A DNA stretch of 5,101 nt from Oxalobacteraceae bacterium (GCA_947446335.1 CANFGA010000275.1:1-5101); one strand, 5' to 3'. Shown: positions 1-5,099, counted from the first letter of the stretch. Program-made: numbers and translations. The notes: generated by a model from the sequence alone, not told the origin.

Positions 1-70
1 GCGCATGCTGGGCTGGCAGCGTGATGGCCGCCAGTTGTTCGTCATTGAGATTGTGTAAAAGATTTTGCAT
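1..70 (-). CDS. uvrD: UvrD/Rep-type DNA helicase II, N-terminal fragment (runs off the window)
   Basis: Read on the minus strand from the ATG at 70-68, the first 23 codons begin MQNLLHNLNDEQLAA and continue ITLPAQHA before the window edge. This matches the known start of UvrD/PcrA/Rep superfamily 1A helicases: a short LL..LN..Q..A(V/I) segment (E. coli UvrD has LLDSLNDKQREAV) that forms the Q-motif region just before Walker A. The Walker A motif itself (AGAGSGKT in this family) would lie beyond base 1 and cannot be seen. UvrD is a 3'-5' ATP-dependent helicase acting in nucleotide excision repair and mismatch repair. The start is supported because family members begin only a few residues before this motif. 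A Rep paralogue is possible, but the N-terminus looks more like betaproteobacterial UvrD. There is no clear Shine-Dalgarno sequence; see the promoter entry. Confidence 0.8.
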   Translation of the reverse strand, partial: MQNLLHNLNDEQLAAITLPAQHA

Positions 71-76
71 CCCGCG

Positions 77-82
77 ATTATA
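77..82 (-). promoter_or_regulatory. Candidate -10 box of the uvrD promoter, possibly giving a leaderless mRNA
   Basis: The minus strand reads TATAAT at 82-77, a perfect sigma-70 -10 hexamer. Only six bases (CGCGGG) separate it from the uvrD ATG. Transcription normally starts about seven bases after the -10 box, which falls on or next to the A of the ATG, so the transcript would have almost no 5' leader. The -35 position (around 99-104) is poor and lies inside the palindrome ATCGATCGAT. That the box is real is inferred from its perfect match in GC-rich DNA and its position. Confidence 0.5.
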
Positions 83-95
83 CCGGCCCTTTGTT

Positions 96-105
96 ATCGA
101 TCGAT
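96..105. repeat. 10-bp perfect palindrome ATCGATCGAT
   Basis: Bases 96-105 read the same on both strands. The site covers the place where the -35 element of the uvrD promoter would fall, so it could be a repressor or activator site. It could equally be chance in DNA rich in GATC and CGAT words; a similar run occurs inside the catalytic gene near 2728-2737. Confidence 0.25.
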
Positions 106-159
106 CCCGCTTGCGCTGCCAGCCTGGCCCTGGCGACGATGTCGATTCCTTGCGCTGCC
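101..159 (+). repeat. Imperfect direct repeat in the divergent promoter region
   Basis: The stretch at 101-120 (TCGATCCCGC then TTGCGCTGCC) recurs at 142-159 as TCGATTCC followed by the identical TTGCGCTGCC. The identical 10-base cores start at 111 and 150, and the outer copies start 41 bases apart, about four helical turns. This is compatible with paired binding sites for a dimeric regulator, or with an old tandem duplication. Function is not shown by the sequence. Confidence 0.4.
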
Positions 160-233
160 GTCTTGCCCCGGTCCCTTGCTTGAATGCCTATATTGTGTTT
201 TGATGGCAACACTTCAACTCGAACGGAATCATC

Positions 234-944
234 ATGCAATCGGAAAAGTCAACGACGCCGAAGTGGGGCATGGCGCTCGACCTGGAGCGCTGCATCGGCT
301 GCCATGCGTGCTCGGTTGCGTGCAAGGTCGAAAATTCTATCTCGCTGGGCCATTTCCGCACCAAGGTCTATTACTACGACCATGCGGCGATCAATCCTTA
401 CAATCAAAAGCCGACGATGAAGCGTGCATTCTTGCCCACGCTGTGCATGCAGTGCGAGGATGCGCCGTGCCTGACCGCTTGCAAACCGAAGGCCATCACC
501 AGGAACGTCGACGGTATCGTGCGCATCGATGAAGCCGCCTGTGACGGCAATGGCGCATGCATCAAGGCTTGTCCCTATGGCGCACTGTATATCGATCCGG
601 TCACCAAACTGGCCGACAAATGCGACTTTTGCTCGCATCGACTGGAAGCCGACCTGGCTCCGGCCTGCGTCGAAGTATGCCCGGCCGACGTGTTCGCGTT
701 CGGTGACTTGAACGATCCGGCCAGTCCGATCAGCGCCTTCTTGAAAAAGAACGCTGGCCAGTTATCGGTGCTGAAACCCGAAGAAAACGCCAAGCCCGCA
801 GTGCAATACCGCGGTCTGGGCACGGCGGTGCCGCGCGCAATGGAACAGAAAATTCCGAAGGGGCGCAACCATGATCCGTTTTCGTATGAAATCGATACCT
901 GGAGCCAGTTGCAAGCCGAATTTTCACCACAGCCCAAATCCTGA
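234..944 (+). CDS. Four-cluster ferredoxin-type electron-transfer subunit of a molybdenum oxidoreductase (DmsB/PsrB/NarH-like)
   Basis: This 236-residue protein passes electrons between the catalytic subunit encoded just downstream and an unknown partner. Four cysteine motifs are visible in order: C20-x2-C23-x2-C26-x3-C30; C71-x2-C74-x4-C79-x3-C83; C103-x5-C109-x3-C113-P; and C130-x2-C133-x11-C145-x3-C149-P. This is the DmsB/PsrB/PhsB/NarH fold, normally four cubane clusters. Motif III normally reads CxxCxxCxxxCP, but the second Cys is Asn106 (AAT at 549-551), so the cluster built on it has only three cysteines and may be [3Fe-4S] as in NarH. There is no signal peptide, which fits co-export with the Tat-bearing partner. 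Residues 158-236 form a Cys-free tail. The ATG at 234 is chosen because it has a GGA upstream and gives the family's usual short lead to the first Cys. Ten bases separate it from the next gene, so co-translation is likely. Confidence 0.92.
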   Translation: MQSEKSTTPKWGMALDLERCIGCHACSVACKVENSISLGHFRTKVYYYDHAAINPYNQKPTMKRAFLPTLCMQCEDAPCLTACKPKAITRNVDGIVRIDEAACDGNGACIKACPYGALYIDPVTKLADKCDFCSHRLEADLAPACVEVCPADVFAFGDLNDPASPISAFLKKNAGQLSVLKPEENAKPAVQYRGLGTAVPRAMEQKIPKGRNHDPFSYEIDTWSQLQAEFSPQPKS

Positions 945-948
945 GGAA
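943..948 (+). promoter_or_regulatory. Shine-Dalgarno of the catalytic-subunit gene, overlapping the upstream stop
   Basis: GAGGAA at 943-948 overlaps the TGA stop (942-944) of the ferredoxin-type gene and lies six bases before the ATG at 955. It fixes the start at 955 rather than the in-frame ATG at 871, which lies inside the upstream gene. The stop/SD overlap suggests translational coupling of the two subunits. Confidence 0.8.
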
Positions 949-954
949 ACCGAC

Positions 955-3582
955 ATGGATCGCAGAGCATTCATCAAGAACGGCATCGGGGCGATGGCAA
1001 CGCTGGGAATGGGGGAATTGATCCTCCTGAGTCCGGCACAGGCGCAGGCGCAGACTTATCGTCCGCTGCCCGCGAACCAGCGTGGCCGCAAGATCAAGAA
1101 CGATTACCGCAGCGCGACCGTCATCAAGAGCGTCTGCCTCAATTGCTCGACCGTGTGCGGCATCGAAGGCTTCGTTCAAAACGGCAAGGTGATCAAGATC
1201 CGTGGCAACCCGCTCGACCCGAACATGGGCAGCCACATGACGTGCGCCAAGGGCCAGTCCGGACCGACGATCAACGATTATCCGGAGCGCCTGCTGTATC
1301 CGCTCAAGCGCGTCGGCGCACGCGGCGAAGGCCTGTGGCAGCGCATCAGCTGGGAAGAAGCGTACAGCGACATCGCGCGCCGCATCGATGCCTGCGTCGC
1401 AGCCGGGCACCCGGAGCGGGTCGCACTGCACCAGGGGCGCTCGCGCATCGAAGCCGAAATCGGCCGTTTCATGGATGCGATCGGCAGCCCGGTACTGCTG
1501 AATCACCGCGCGATCTGCTCGTCGAGCAAGCGCGCCGCCAATTATGTATCGCTGGGCGAAACCGACTGGGAGTCGATCGATGCCGAGCGCTGCAAGTACT
1601 TCCTCAATTTTGGCGCCAACTTCTATGAAGCACACCAGGGCGGCTTGCATCTGGTGTCGCGCGTGGTCAAGGCGCGCCTCGATCACGGCGCCAAACTGGT
1701 GACCTTCGACGTGCGATTGTCGAACACGGCCGGCGGCAGCGACGAATGGCACCAGCCCTTCCCCGGCACCGAAGGCGCGATCGCGCTGGCGATGGCGCAT
1801 GTGATCGTGCGCGACGATGAGTACGACCATGCGTTCGTGGACCAGTTTGTCCAGCCCGGCATCGCAAAAATCAAGGAATGGCTGGCACAGTGCACGCCAG
1901 CATGGGCGGCGCAATTGTCCGGCGTTGCGGCAGACGACATCACACGCCTGGCGCTTGAATTCGCGCGCCTGCGCCCGGCCGTGGCGGCCTTCACCAACCG
2001 CGGTACCGGCGCCCATTACAACGGCTTCAATGCCGAGCGCGCCGTCGTCATGCTCAATGCCCTGGTAGGATCGATCGGCAAGCCGGGCGGCTATTGCTAT
2101 GGACTGGAAGAAAAGTTGTCCGCCAGCCGCTATCCGTCACCACAGCCGCAACCGCCCAAGCCGACGATCCGCACCGATCTGGAAGATCCACCGGAATGGC
2201 CGTTGGCCAATCGCTGGCAAAAGATGAAGGTGGGCCAGATCGTGTTCGACTATCTGCGCCAGGGCCGCGCCCGGATCGACGTCTATCTCAGCTATACGAT
2301 CGCTGCGCCGATGACCTGGCCCGAGGGGCGCACGACGACGGTCGAGGTATTGAAAGACGAAAAACTGATTCCATTTCACGCCTGCTCGGACGTGATCTAT
2401 TCTGAAATGGCACATTACGCCGACATGATCTTGCCCGATGCGACCTATCTGGAGCGCTGGGGCATGGATATCCGCAACAACCTCGAATTGCAGCACTACG
2501 TCAGCCTGCGCCAGCCGCTGGTGGCGCCACCGGGCAGCGCGACCAGCTATGCCGACGTGCTGTTCGAGATCGGCAAGCGACTCGCGCCCGAGCAAGCGAA
2601 GTATTTCCAATTTGGCAAACACGAGGATTTCGTGCGCCACCAATGCTCGAAACTGCCCACCACCGGGCCCGATGGCAAGACCTTCAAGGATGGGTTCGAC
2701 TACATCAGGCATTACGGCGTTCACGTCGATCGATCGCAGCCGAAGACCTATCAGGTTTACCAACGACCGTTGAGCGCGGCGCAGATGAAGGATGCGCGGG
2801 TCGATGCGCAAACCGGCGTCATCTGGCAAGTCGACGCCAAGGGCAAGGAAGTGGCGATCGGCTTGCAAGTGGGATCGACACCGATGCGCGGCTTTGCCAC
2901 CCCGTCGCGCAAGTTCGAAATTTATGCACCCGAGGTCGAGCGCATCGCCGCCAAGATGGGGCAACGCGACGACGGCTTGCCGACCTACCAAACGATCCCG
3001 TCGCACCAGGGCTTGCCGCTTGAGCGCTTCATCCTGACCACGTTCAAATGGAATGTGCACACCCAGGGCCGCACCGCGTCGCAAAAATACCTGGCCGAAA
3101 TCGTCCACGATAACCCGATGTGGATCAACTCGAGCAGCGCCGCCAGGCTCAAGCTCAAGAACGGCGACACGGTCGAATTGACGACCTACCGGCCGGTCTC
3201 GGGCACGCTGGGCGACCAGGCTTACCGCGGCACCGGCGCCAAGGTCGGCTCGGCCAAGGTCAAGGTCTTTGTGACCGACGGCATCCATCCGCGCGTGCTG
3301 GCGATTTCAAATTCGCTGGGGTGGATCACCGGCGGGCGCGCCAGCGAAGGCAAAGGCGGACGCCGAAGCGCCATCGCCTCGCGCAGCCTGGCGCCAGATG
3401 CGGCGCGTGCCTTTGGCCCGGCACCGGACGTCGACGACCTTGAGCACGGCCTCTGGTGGGACAAGAAAAATGGCGGACGTGGCAACGGGGTCAACGTCAA
3501 CGCATTGCTGCCGATCAACCCGCAACCGCTGGTCGGCATGCAATCGTGGTTCGACACCGTGTGCTCGATCAGGAAGGTGTAA
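955..3582 (+). CDS. Tat-exported bis-MGD molybdopterin oxidoreductase, catalytic subunit (PhsA/PsrA/TtrA-like, substrate unknown)
   Basis: This 875-residue DMSO reductase-family protein is the catalytic partner of the preceding FeS subunit. It starts with a twin-arginine signal (MDRRAFIK) and a hydrophobic stretch ending near AQAQA (about residue 32), so it should fold with its cofactor and go to the periplasm. The [4Fe-4S] site is C61-x2-C64-x3-C68-x28-C97 followed by KG, the usual Mo/W bis-MGD N-terminal domain. Cys188, in HRAICSSSK (184-192), is the probable metal ligand. Domains II/III carry the ADxxLPDxTYLER signature encoded near 2419-2457. The C-terminal dinucleotide-binding domain begins around residue 692 (FILTTFKWNVHTQGRT) and includes NPMWIN and KNGDTVEL. 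The C-terminus (NALLPINP, SWFDT) appears complete. Relatives act on tetrathionate, thiosulfate, polysulfide, sulfite, arsenic oxyanions or aryl-acyl-CoA; I cannot choose among these. No NrfD-type anchor or TorD-type chaperone gene is adjacent. Confidence 0.92.
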   Translation: MDRRAFIKNGIGAMATLGMGELILLSPAQAQAQTYRPLPANQRGRKIKNDYRSATVIKSVCLNCSTVCGIEGFVQNGKVIKIRGNPLDPNMGSHMTCAKGQSGPTINDYPERLLYPLKRVGARGEGLWQRISWEEAYSDIARRIDACVAAGHPERVALHQGRSRIEAEIGRFMDAIGSPVLLNHRAICSSSKRAANYVSLGETDWESIDAERCKYFLNFGANFYEAHQGGLHLVSRVVKARLDHGAKLVTFDVRLSNTAGGSDEWHQPFPGTEGAIALAMAHVIVRDDEYDHAFVDQFVQPGIAKIKEWLAQCTPAWAAQLSGVAADDITRLALEFARLRPAVAAFTNRGTGAHYNGFNAERAVVMLNALVGSIGKPGGYCYGLEEKLSASRYPSPQPQPPKPTIRTDLEDPPEWPLANRWQKMKVGQIVFDYLRQGRARIDVYLSYTIAAPMTWPEGRTTTVEVLKDEKLIPFHACSDVIYSEMAHYADMILPDATYLERWGMDIRNNLELQHYVSLRQPLVAPPGSATSYADVLFEIGKRLAPEQAKYFQFGKHEDFVRHQCSKLPTTGPDGKTFKDGFDYIRHYGVHVDRSQPKTYQVYQRPLSAAQMKDARVDAQTGVIWQVDAKGKEVAIGLQVGSTPMRGFATPSRKFEIYAPEVERIAAKMGQRDDGLPTYQTIPSHQGLPLERFILTTFKWNVHTQGRTASQKYLAEIVHDNPMWINSSSAARLKLKNGDTVELTTYRPVSGTLGDQAYRGTGAKVGSAKVKVFVTDGIHPRVLAISNSLGWITGGRASEGKGGRRSAIASRSLAPDAARAFGPAPDVDDLEHGLWWDKKNGGRGNGVNVNALLPINPQPLVGMQSWFDTVCSIRKV

Positions 3583-3607
3583 ACAGATGCCAGATGCTGC
3601 GTTGAAA

Positions 3608-3647
3608 CCGGGGGCCATCCCCCGGGCTGTACTATTGCGCAGCCCGG
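3608..3647 (+). other. Two overlapping, mutually exclusive hairpins between the operon and parA
   Basis: Hairpin A pairs CCGGGGG (3608-3614) with CCCCCGG (3619-3625) around the loop CCAT. Hairpin B pairs CCGGGCTG (3622-3629) with CAGCCCGG (3640-3647) around a 10-base loop. They share 3622-3625 and cannot form together. Neither is followed by a U-tract, so they are not standard intrinsic terminators. They could protect the 3' end of the operon mRNA, help Rho-dependent termination, or act on read-through into parA. Confidence 0.5.
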
Positions 3648-3663
3648 CTGTTAAGGGTAGAGT
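3636..3663 (+). promoter_or_regulatory. Weak candidate promoter for the parA-type gene
   Basis: TTGCGC (3636-3641) and TAGAGT (3658-3663) are separated by 16 bases and resemble -35 and -10 hexamers with several mismatches. The 145-base spacer and the hairpins before it suggest that the ATPase gene is transcribed separately from the molybdoenzyme operon. The match alone is weak. Confidence 0.2.
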
Positions 3664-3717
3664 CATCGGGCAATGTTGCCAGAAAGTTGGCGCCGCCGCC
3701 CTCACGACATCATCAAA

Positions 3718-3724
3718 AAGGAAA
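3718..3724 (+). promoter_or_regulatory. Ribosome binding site fixing the ParA start
   Basis: AAGGAAA at 3718-3724 lies a few bases before the ATG at 3728. The open frame extends back to 3398, but that part overlaps the catalytic-subunit gene and encodes unrelated low-quality sequence, so the start at 3728 is preferred. Confidence 0.7.
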
Positions 3725-3727
3725 TCC

Positions 3728-4498
3728 ATGAAGCGCATCATTTTCAATCAAAAGGGTGGCGTCGGCAAATCGACGATCGCGGTCAATCTGGCTGCGATCG
3801 CGGCAGCGAGCGGCAAGAAGACGCTGCTGATCGACATGGATGCGCAGTGCAATTCCAGCCGCTACCTGCTGGGCGACGCGGCCAAGGAAGTCAAACCGAC
3901 GATCGCCGACTATTTCGAGGAAACGCTGGGCTACAGTTTCTTCCCGAAACCGGCCAGCACCTACATCCATGCGACGCCCTTCGACAATCTGTTCCTGATG
4001 CCCTCGTCGGCCGGTCTGGGCGATTTGCAATCGAAGCTCGATTCACGCCACAAGATCTACAAGCTGCGCGACACCTTGAAAGAACTGGAAAAGCACTACG
4101 ATGAAATCTTCATCGACACCCCGCCCGCTTACAATTTCTATACCCAATCAGCGTTGATCGCCGCTGACACTTGCTTGATTCCATTCGATTGCGACGATTT
4201 TTCGCGCGATGCGCTGTATACCCTGATGAACAACGTCGCCGAAATCCGCGCTGACCATAACGCGCAGTTGCGCATCGAAGGCATCGTCGTCAACCAGTTC
4301 CAGCACCGCGCCAACCTGCCGCAGCGTCTGGTCGACGAGTTGATCGCTCAGGGCTTGCCAGTCTTTAACAGCAAGCTGTCGAGCTCGATCGTGATCCGCG
4401 AATCGCACAACCAGTGCCTGCCGATGATTCACCTCGACAAGAACCACAAGCTCAGCAACGAATTTACCGCACTCTACAACGAGTTGTTGGCGGCTTGA
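3728..4498 (+). CDS. ParA/MinD-type (Soj-like) P-loop ATPase, orphan
   Basis: This 256-residue protein is a deviant-Walker ATPase of the ParA/MinD/Soj family, which dimerises on ATP binding and positions DNA, protein complexes or other cargo on the nucleoid or membrane. The N-terminus reads MKRIIFNQKGGVGKST, with the signature Lys9 and P-loop Lys14. Walker A' is LLIDMDAQCNSS (33-44, Asp36/Asp38). Walker B is EIFIDTPPAYN (126-136, Asp130). The length is normal for chromosomal ParA with no N-terminal helix-turn-helix extension, so autorepression like that of plasmid P1 ParA is not expected. No amphipathic C-terminal MinD-type helix is obvious. No ParB, centromere-like repeat array, chemotaxis gene or carboxysome gene lies alongside, so the cargo is unknown. 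It ends at the shared terminator facing the FAS1 gene. I give no gene symbol because true chromosomal parA normally sits with parB. Confidence 0.9.
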   Translation: MKRIIFNQKGGVGKSTIAVNLAAIAAASGKKTLLIDMDAQCNSSRYLLGDAAKEVKPTIADYFEETLGYSFFPKPASTYIHATPFDNLFLMPSSAGLGDLQSKLDSRHKIYKLRDTLKELEKHYDEIFIDTPPAYNFYTQSALIAADTCLIPFDCDDFSRDALYTLMNNVAEIRADHNAQLRIEGIVVNQFQHRANLPQRLVDELIAQGLPVFNSKLSSSIVIRESHNQCLPMIHLDKNHKLSNEFTALYNELLAA

Positions 4499-4511
4499 CG
4501 CTTGATTCAAC

Positions 4512-4549
4512 AAAAAAAAGGCAGTTCGTTTGCACGAACTGCCTTTTTT
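4512..4549. terminator. Bidirectional Rho-independent terminator between convergent genes
   Basis: GGCAGTTCGT (4520-4529) pairs perfectly with ACGAACTGCC (4534-4543) around a TTGC loop. Eight A's (4512-4519) precede the stem and six T's (4544-4549) follow it. The plus-strand transcript therefore ends in a U-tract after the ParA gene, and the minus-strand transcript ends in a U-tract after the FAS1 gene. It is placed 14 to 47 bases from the two stop codons, as expected for a shared terminator. Confidence 0.93.
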
Positions 4550-4560
4550 GCTACTTTTTT

Positions 4561-4581
4561 ATCCCTGACTTGGCCAGGGAT
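4561..4581. other. Second hairpin just downstream of the FAS1 stop codon
   Basis: ATCCCTG (4561-4567) and CAGGGAT (4575-4581) form a perfect 7-bp stem with a 7-base loop. In the FAS1 transcript the hairpin is followed by A's rather than U's, so it is not itself an intrinsic terminator. It would sit between the stop codon and the main terminator and may stabilise the 3' end of the mRNA. Confidence 0.45.
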
Positions 4582-4596
4582 CTGTTGCCAGCTTGC

Positions 4597-5052
4597 TTAC
4601 TTAGGCATCAGCACGGTATCGATCACGTGGATCACGCCATTGTCGGCGGCGATATCGGCGGTGGATACCTTGGCGCCGTCAACTGTCGCGCCACCTTTGG
4701 TAGCGACCGTCAGCGACGAACCTTGCACCGTCTTGACTTTTCCAGCCTTCAGATCGGCAGCCATGACCTTGCCTGGAACGACATGGTAGGTCAGCACGGC
4801 GGTCAATTTGGCCTTGTCTTTCAACAGGGCATCCAGATCCGCTTTAGGAATCTTTTTGAATGCTGCATCGGTTGGTGCAAAAACAGTAAAAGGACCTTTT
4901 CCTTTTAATGTGTCCACCAGATCAGCTGCTTTCAAGGCTGCAGCGAGCGTGGTGAAATTGCCTGCGCCTACCGCAGTATCAACGATGTCTTTTGCTTGAG
5001 CGGAACAGGCAATACCGAATGCCAAGGCGGAAGTGATGAAAAATTTTTTCAT
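4597..5052 (-). CDS. Secreted single-domain fasciclin (FAS1) protein
   Basis: This 151-residue protein has a Sec signal peptide (MKKFF, a hydrophobic core, then SAQA ending at residue 20) followed by one FAS1 domain filling the rest. The hallmarks are present: the H1 box TVFAPTDAAFKKIP (56-69), the YH motif with VVPGKV (89-96) and the H2 box NGVIHVIDTVLMP (138-150). Bacterial FAS1 proteins of this size are extracytoplasmic; related ones are linked to adhesion and surface interactions, but no specific role can be read here. The ATG at 5052 is chosen over a TTG at 5064 because GGAGA (5062-5058) is correctly spaced for it and MKK is a typical signal-peptide start. Cys16 makes a poor lipobox (GIAC), so a soluble periplasmic or secreted form is more likely than a lipoprotein. 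It is transcribed towards the ParA gene and shares its terminator. Confidence 0.93.
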   Translation of the reverse strand: MKKFFITSALAFGIACSAQAKDIVDTAVGAGNFTTLAAALKAADLVDTLKGKGPFTVFAPTDAAFKKIPKADLDALLKDKAKLTAVLTYHVVPGKVMAADLKAGKVKTVQGSSLTVATKGGATVDGAKVSTADIAADNGVIHVIDTVLMPK

Positions 5053-5057
5053 GTGTT

Positions 5058-5062
5058 TCTCC
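5058..5062 (-). promoter_or_regulatory. Shine-Dalgarno of the FAS1 gene
   Basis: The minus strand reads GGAGA at 5062-5058, five bases before the ATG at 5052. It decides the start against the upstream TTG at 5064, which overlaps this site. Confidence 0.75.
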
Positions 5063-5070
5063 AATGAGTT

Positions 5071-5076
5071 TTAATA
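5071..5076 (-). promoter_or_regulatory. Candidate -10 element of the FAS1 gene
   Basis: The minus strand reads TATTAA at 5076-5071 in an AT-rich patch, which would start transcription about 12 bases before the ATG, just enough for the Shine-Dalgarno. No good -35 hexamer is found at the right spacing; the TTGACG upstream is only eight bases away. An activator or an alternative sigma factor is possible. Confidence 0.3.
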
Positions 5077-5084
5077 TTGATATC

Positions 5085-5099
5085 CGTCAAATCTTGACG
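5085..5099. repeat. Perfect inverted repeat CGTCAA-N3-TTGACG upstream of the FAS1 gene
   Basis: CGTCAA (5085-5090) and TTGACG (5094-5099) are exact reverse complements separated by three bases. The site covers the -35 region of the candidate FAS1 promoter, where an operator for a dimeric regulator could sit. The window ends two bases later, so further repeats or the rest of the promoter cannot be seen. Confidence 0.45.

Larger units (their letters stand above)
71..233. promoter_or_regulatory. Divergent intergenic region between uvrD and the molybdoenzyme operon
   Basis: This spacer must hold promoters for both directions. On the plus strand I see only weak sigma-70 candidates for the operon: TTGCTT (176-181) with 17 bases to TTTGAT (199-204), or TATATT (189-194) preceded by TTGCCC (163-168) at an over-long 20 bases. 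No FNR/Anr box (TTGAT-N4-ATCAA) and no sigma-54 GG-N10-GC pattern was found, so there is no direct sign of anaerobic control. A Shine-Dalgarno-like GGA (225-227) sits six bases before the ATG at 234. No convincing small gene is visible here. Confidence 0.4.

Noticed and set aside
199..217. FNR/Anr-like site near TTGATGGCAACACTTCAA
   Set aside because: The second half-site does not match ATCAA at the required four-base spacing.
65..532. Plus-strand open frame overlapping the uvrD start and the ferredoxin-type gene
   Set aside because: It conflicts with the clear cysteine-motif protein in another frame, and its translation looks like a frame shadow.
871..954. Upstream in-frame ATG for the catalytic subunit at 871
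   Set aside because: It would place 28 residues before the twin-arginine motif, lies inside the upstream gene, and the ATG at 955 has a good Shine-Dalgarno.
730..2016. Long minus-strand open frame (428 codons) antisense to the molybdoenzyme genes
   Set aside because: It spans the junction of two well-supported plus-strand genes, has low-complexity Arg/Ala-rich composition and no recognisable domain. It is a GC-rich third-position shadow.
2137..3288. Long minus-strand open frame (383 codons) antisense to the catalytic subunit
   Set aside because: Same reason: it lies wholly inside a conserved gene on the other strand and shows no family motifs or ribosome binding site.
3608..3625. Rho-independent terminator for the molybdoenzyme operon
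   Set aside because: The stem is strong but no T-run follows, so I list it as a hairpin of unknown role rather than a terminator.
3398..3727. N-terminal extension of the ParA frame back to 3398
   Set aside because: It overlaps the end of the catalytic gene, crosses the hairpin spacer, and the ParA family starts directly at the P-loop strand encoded from 3728, which has its own ribosome binding site.
4502..4908. Plus-strand open frames covering the terminator and the FAS1 gene
   Set aside because: They run through a strong terminator and are antisense to a clear FAS1 domain; no motifs were seen.
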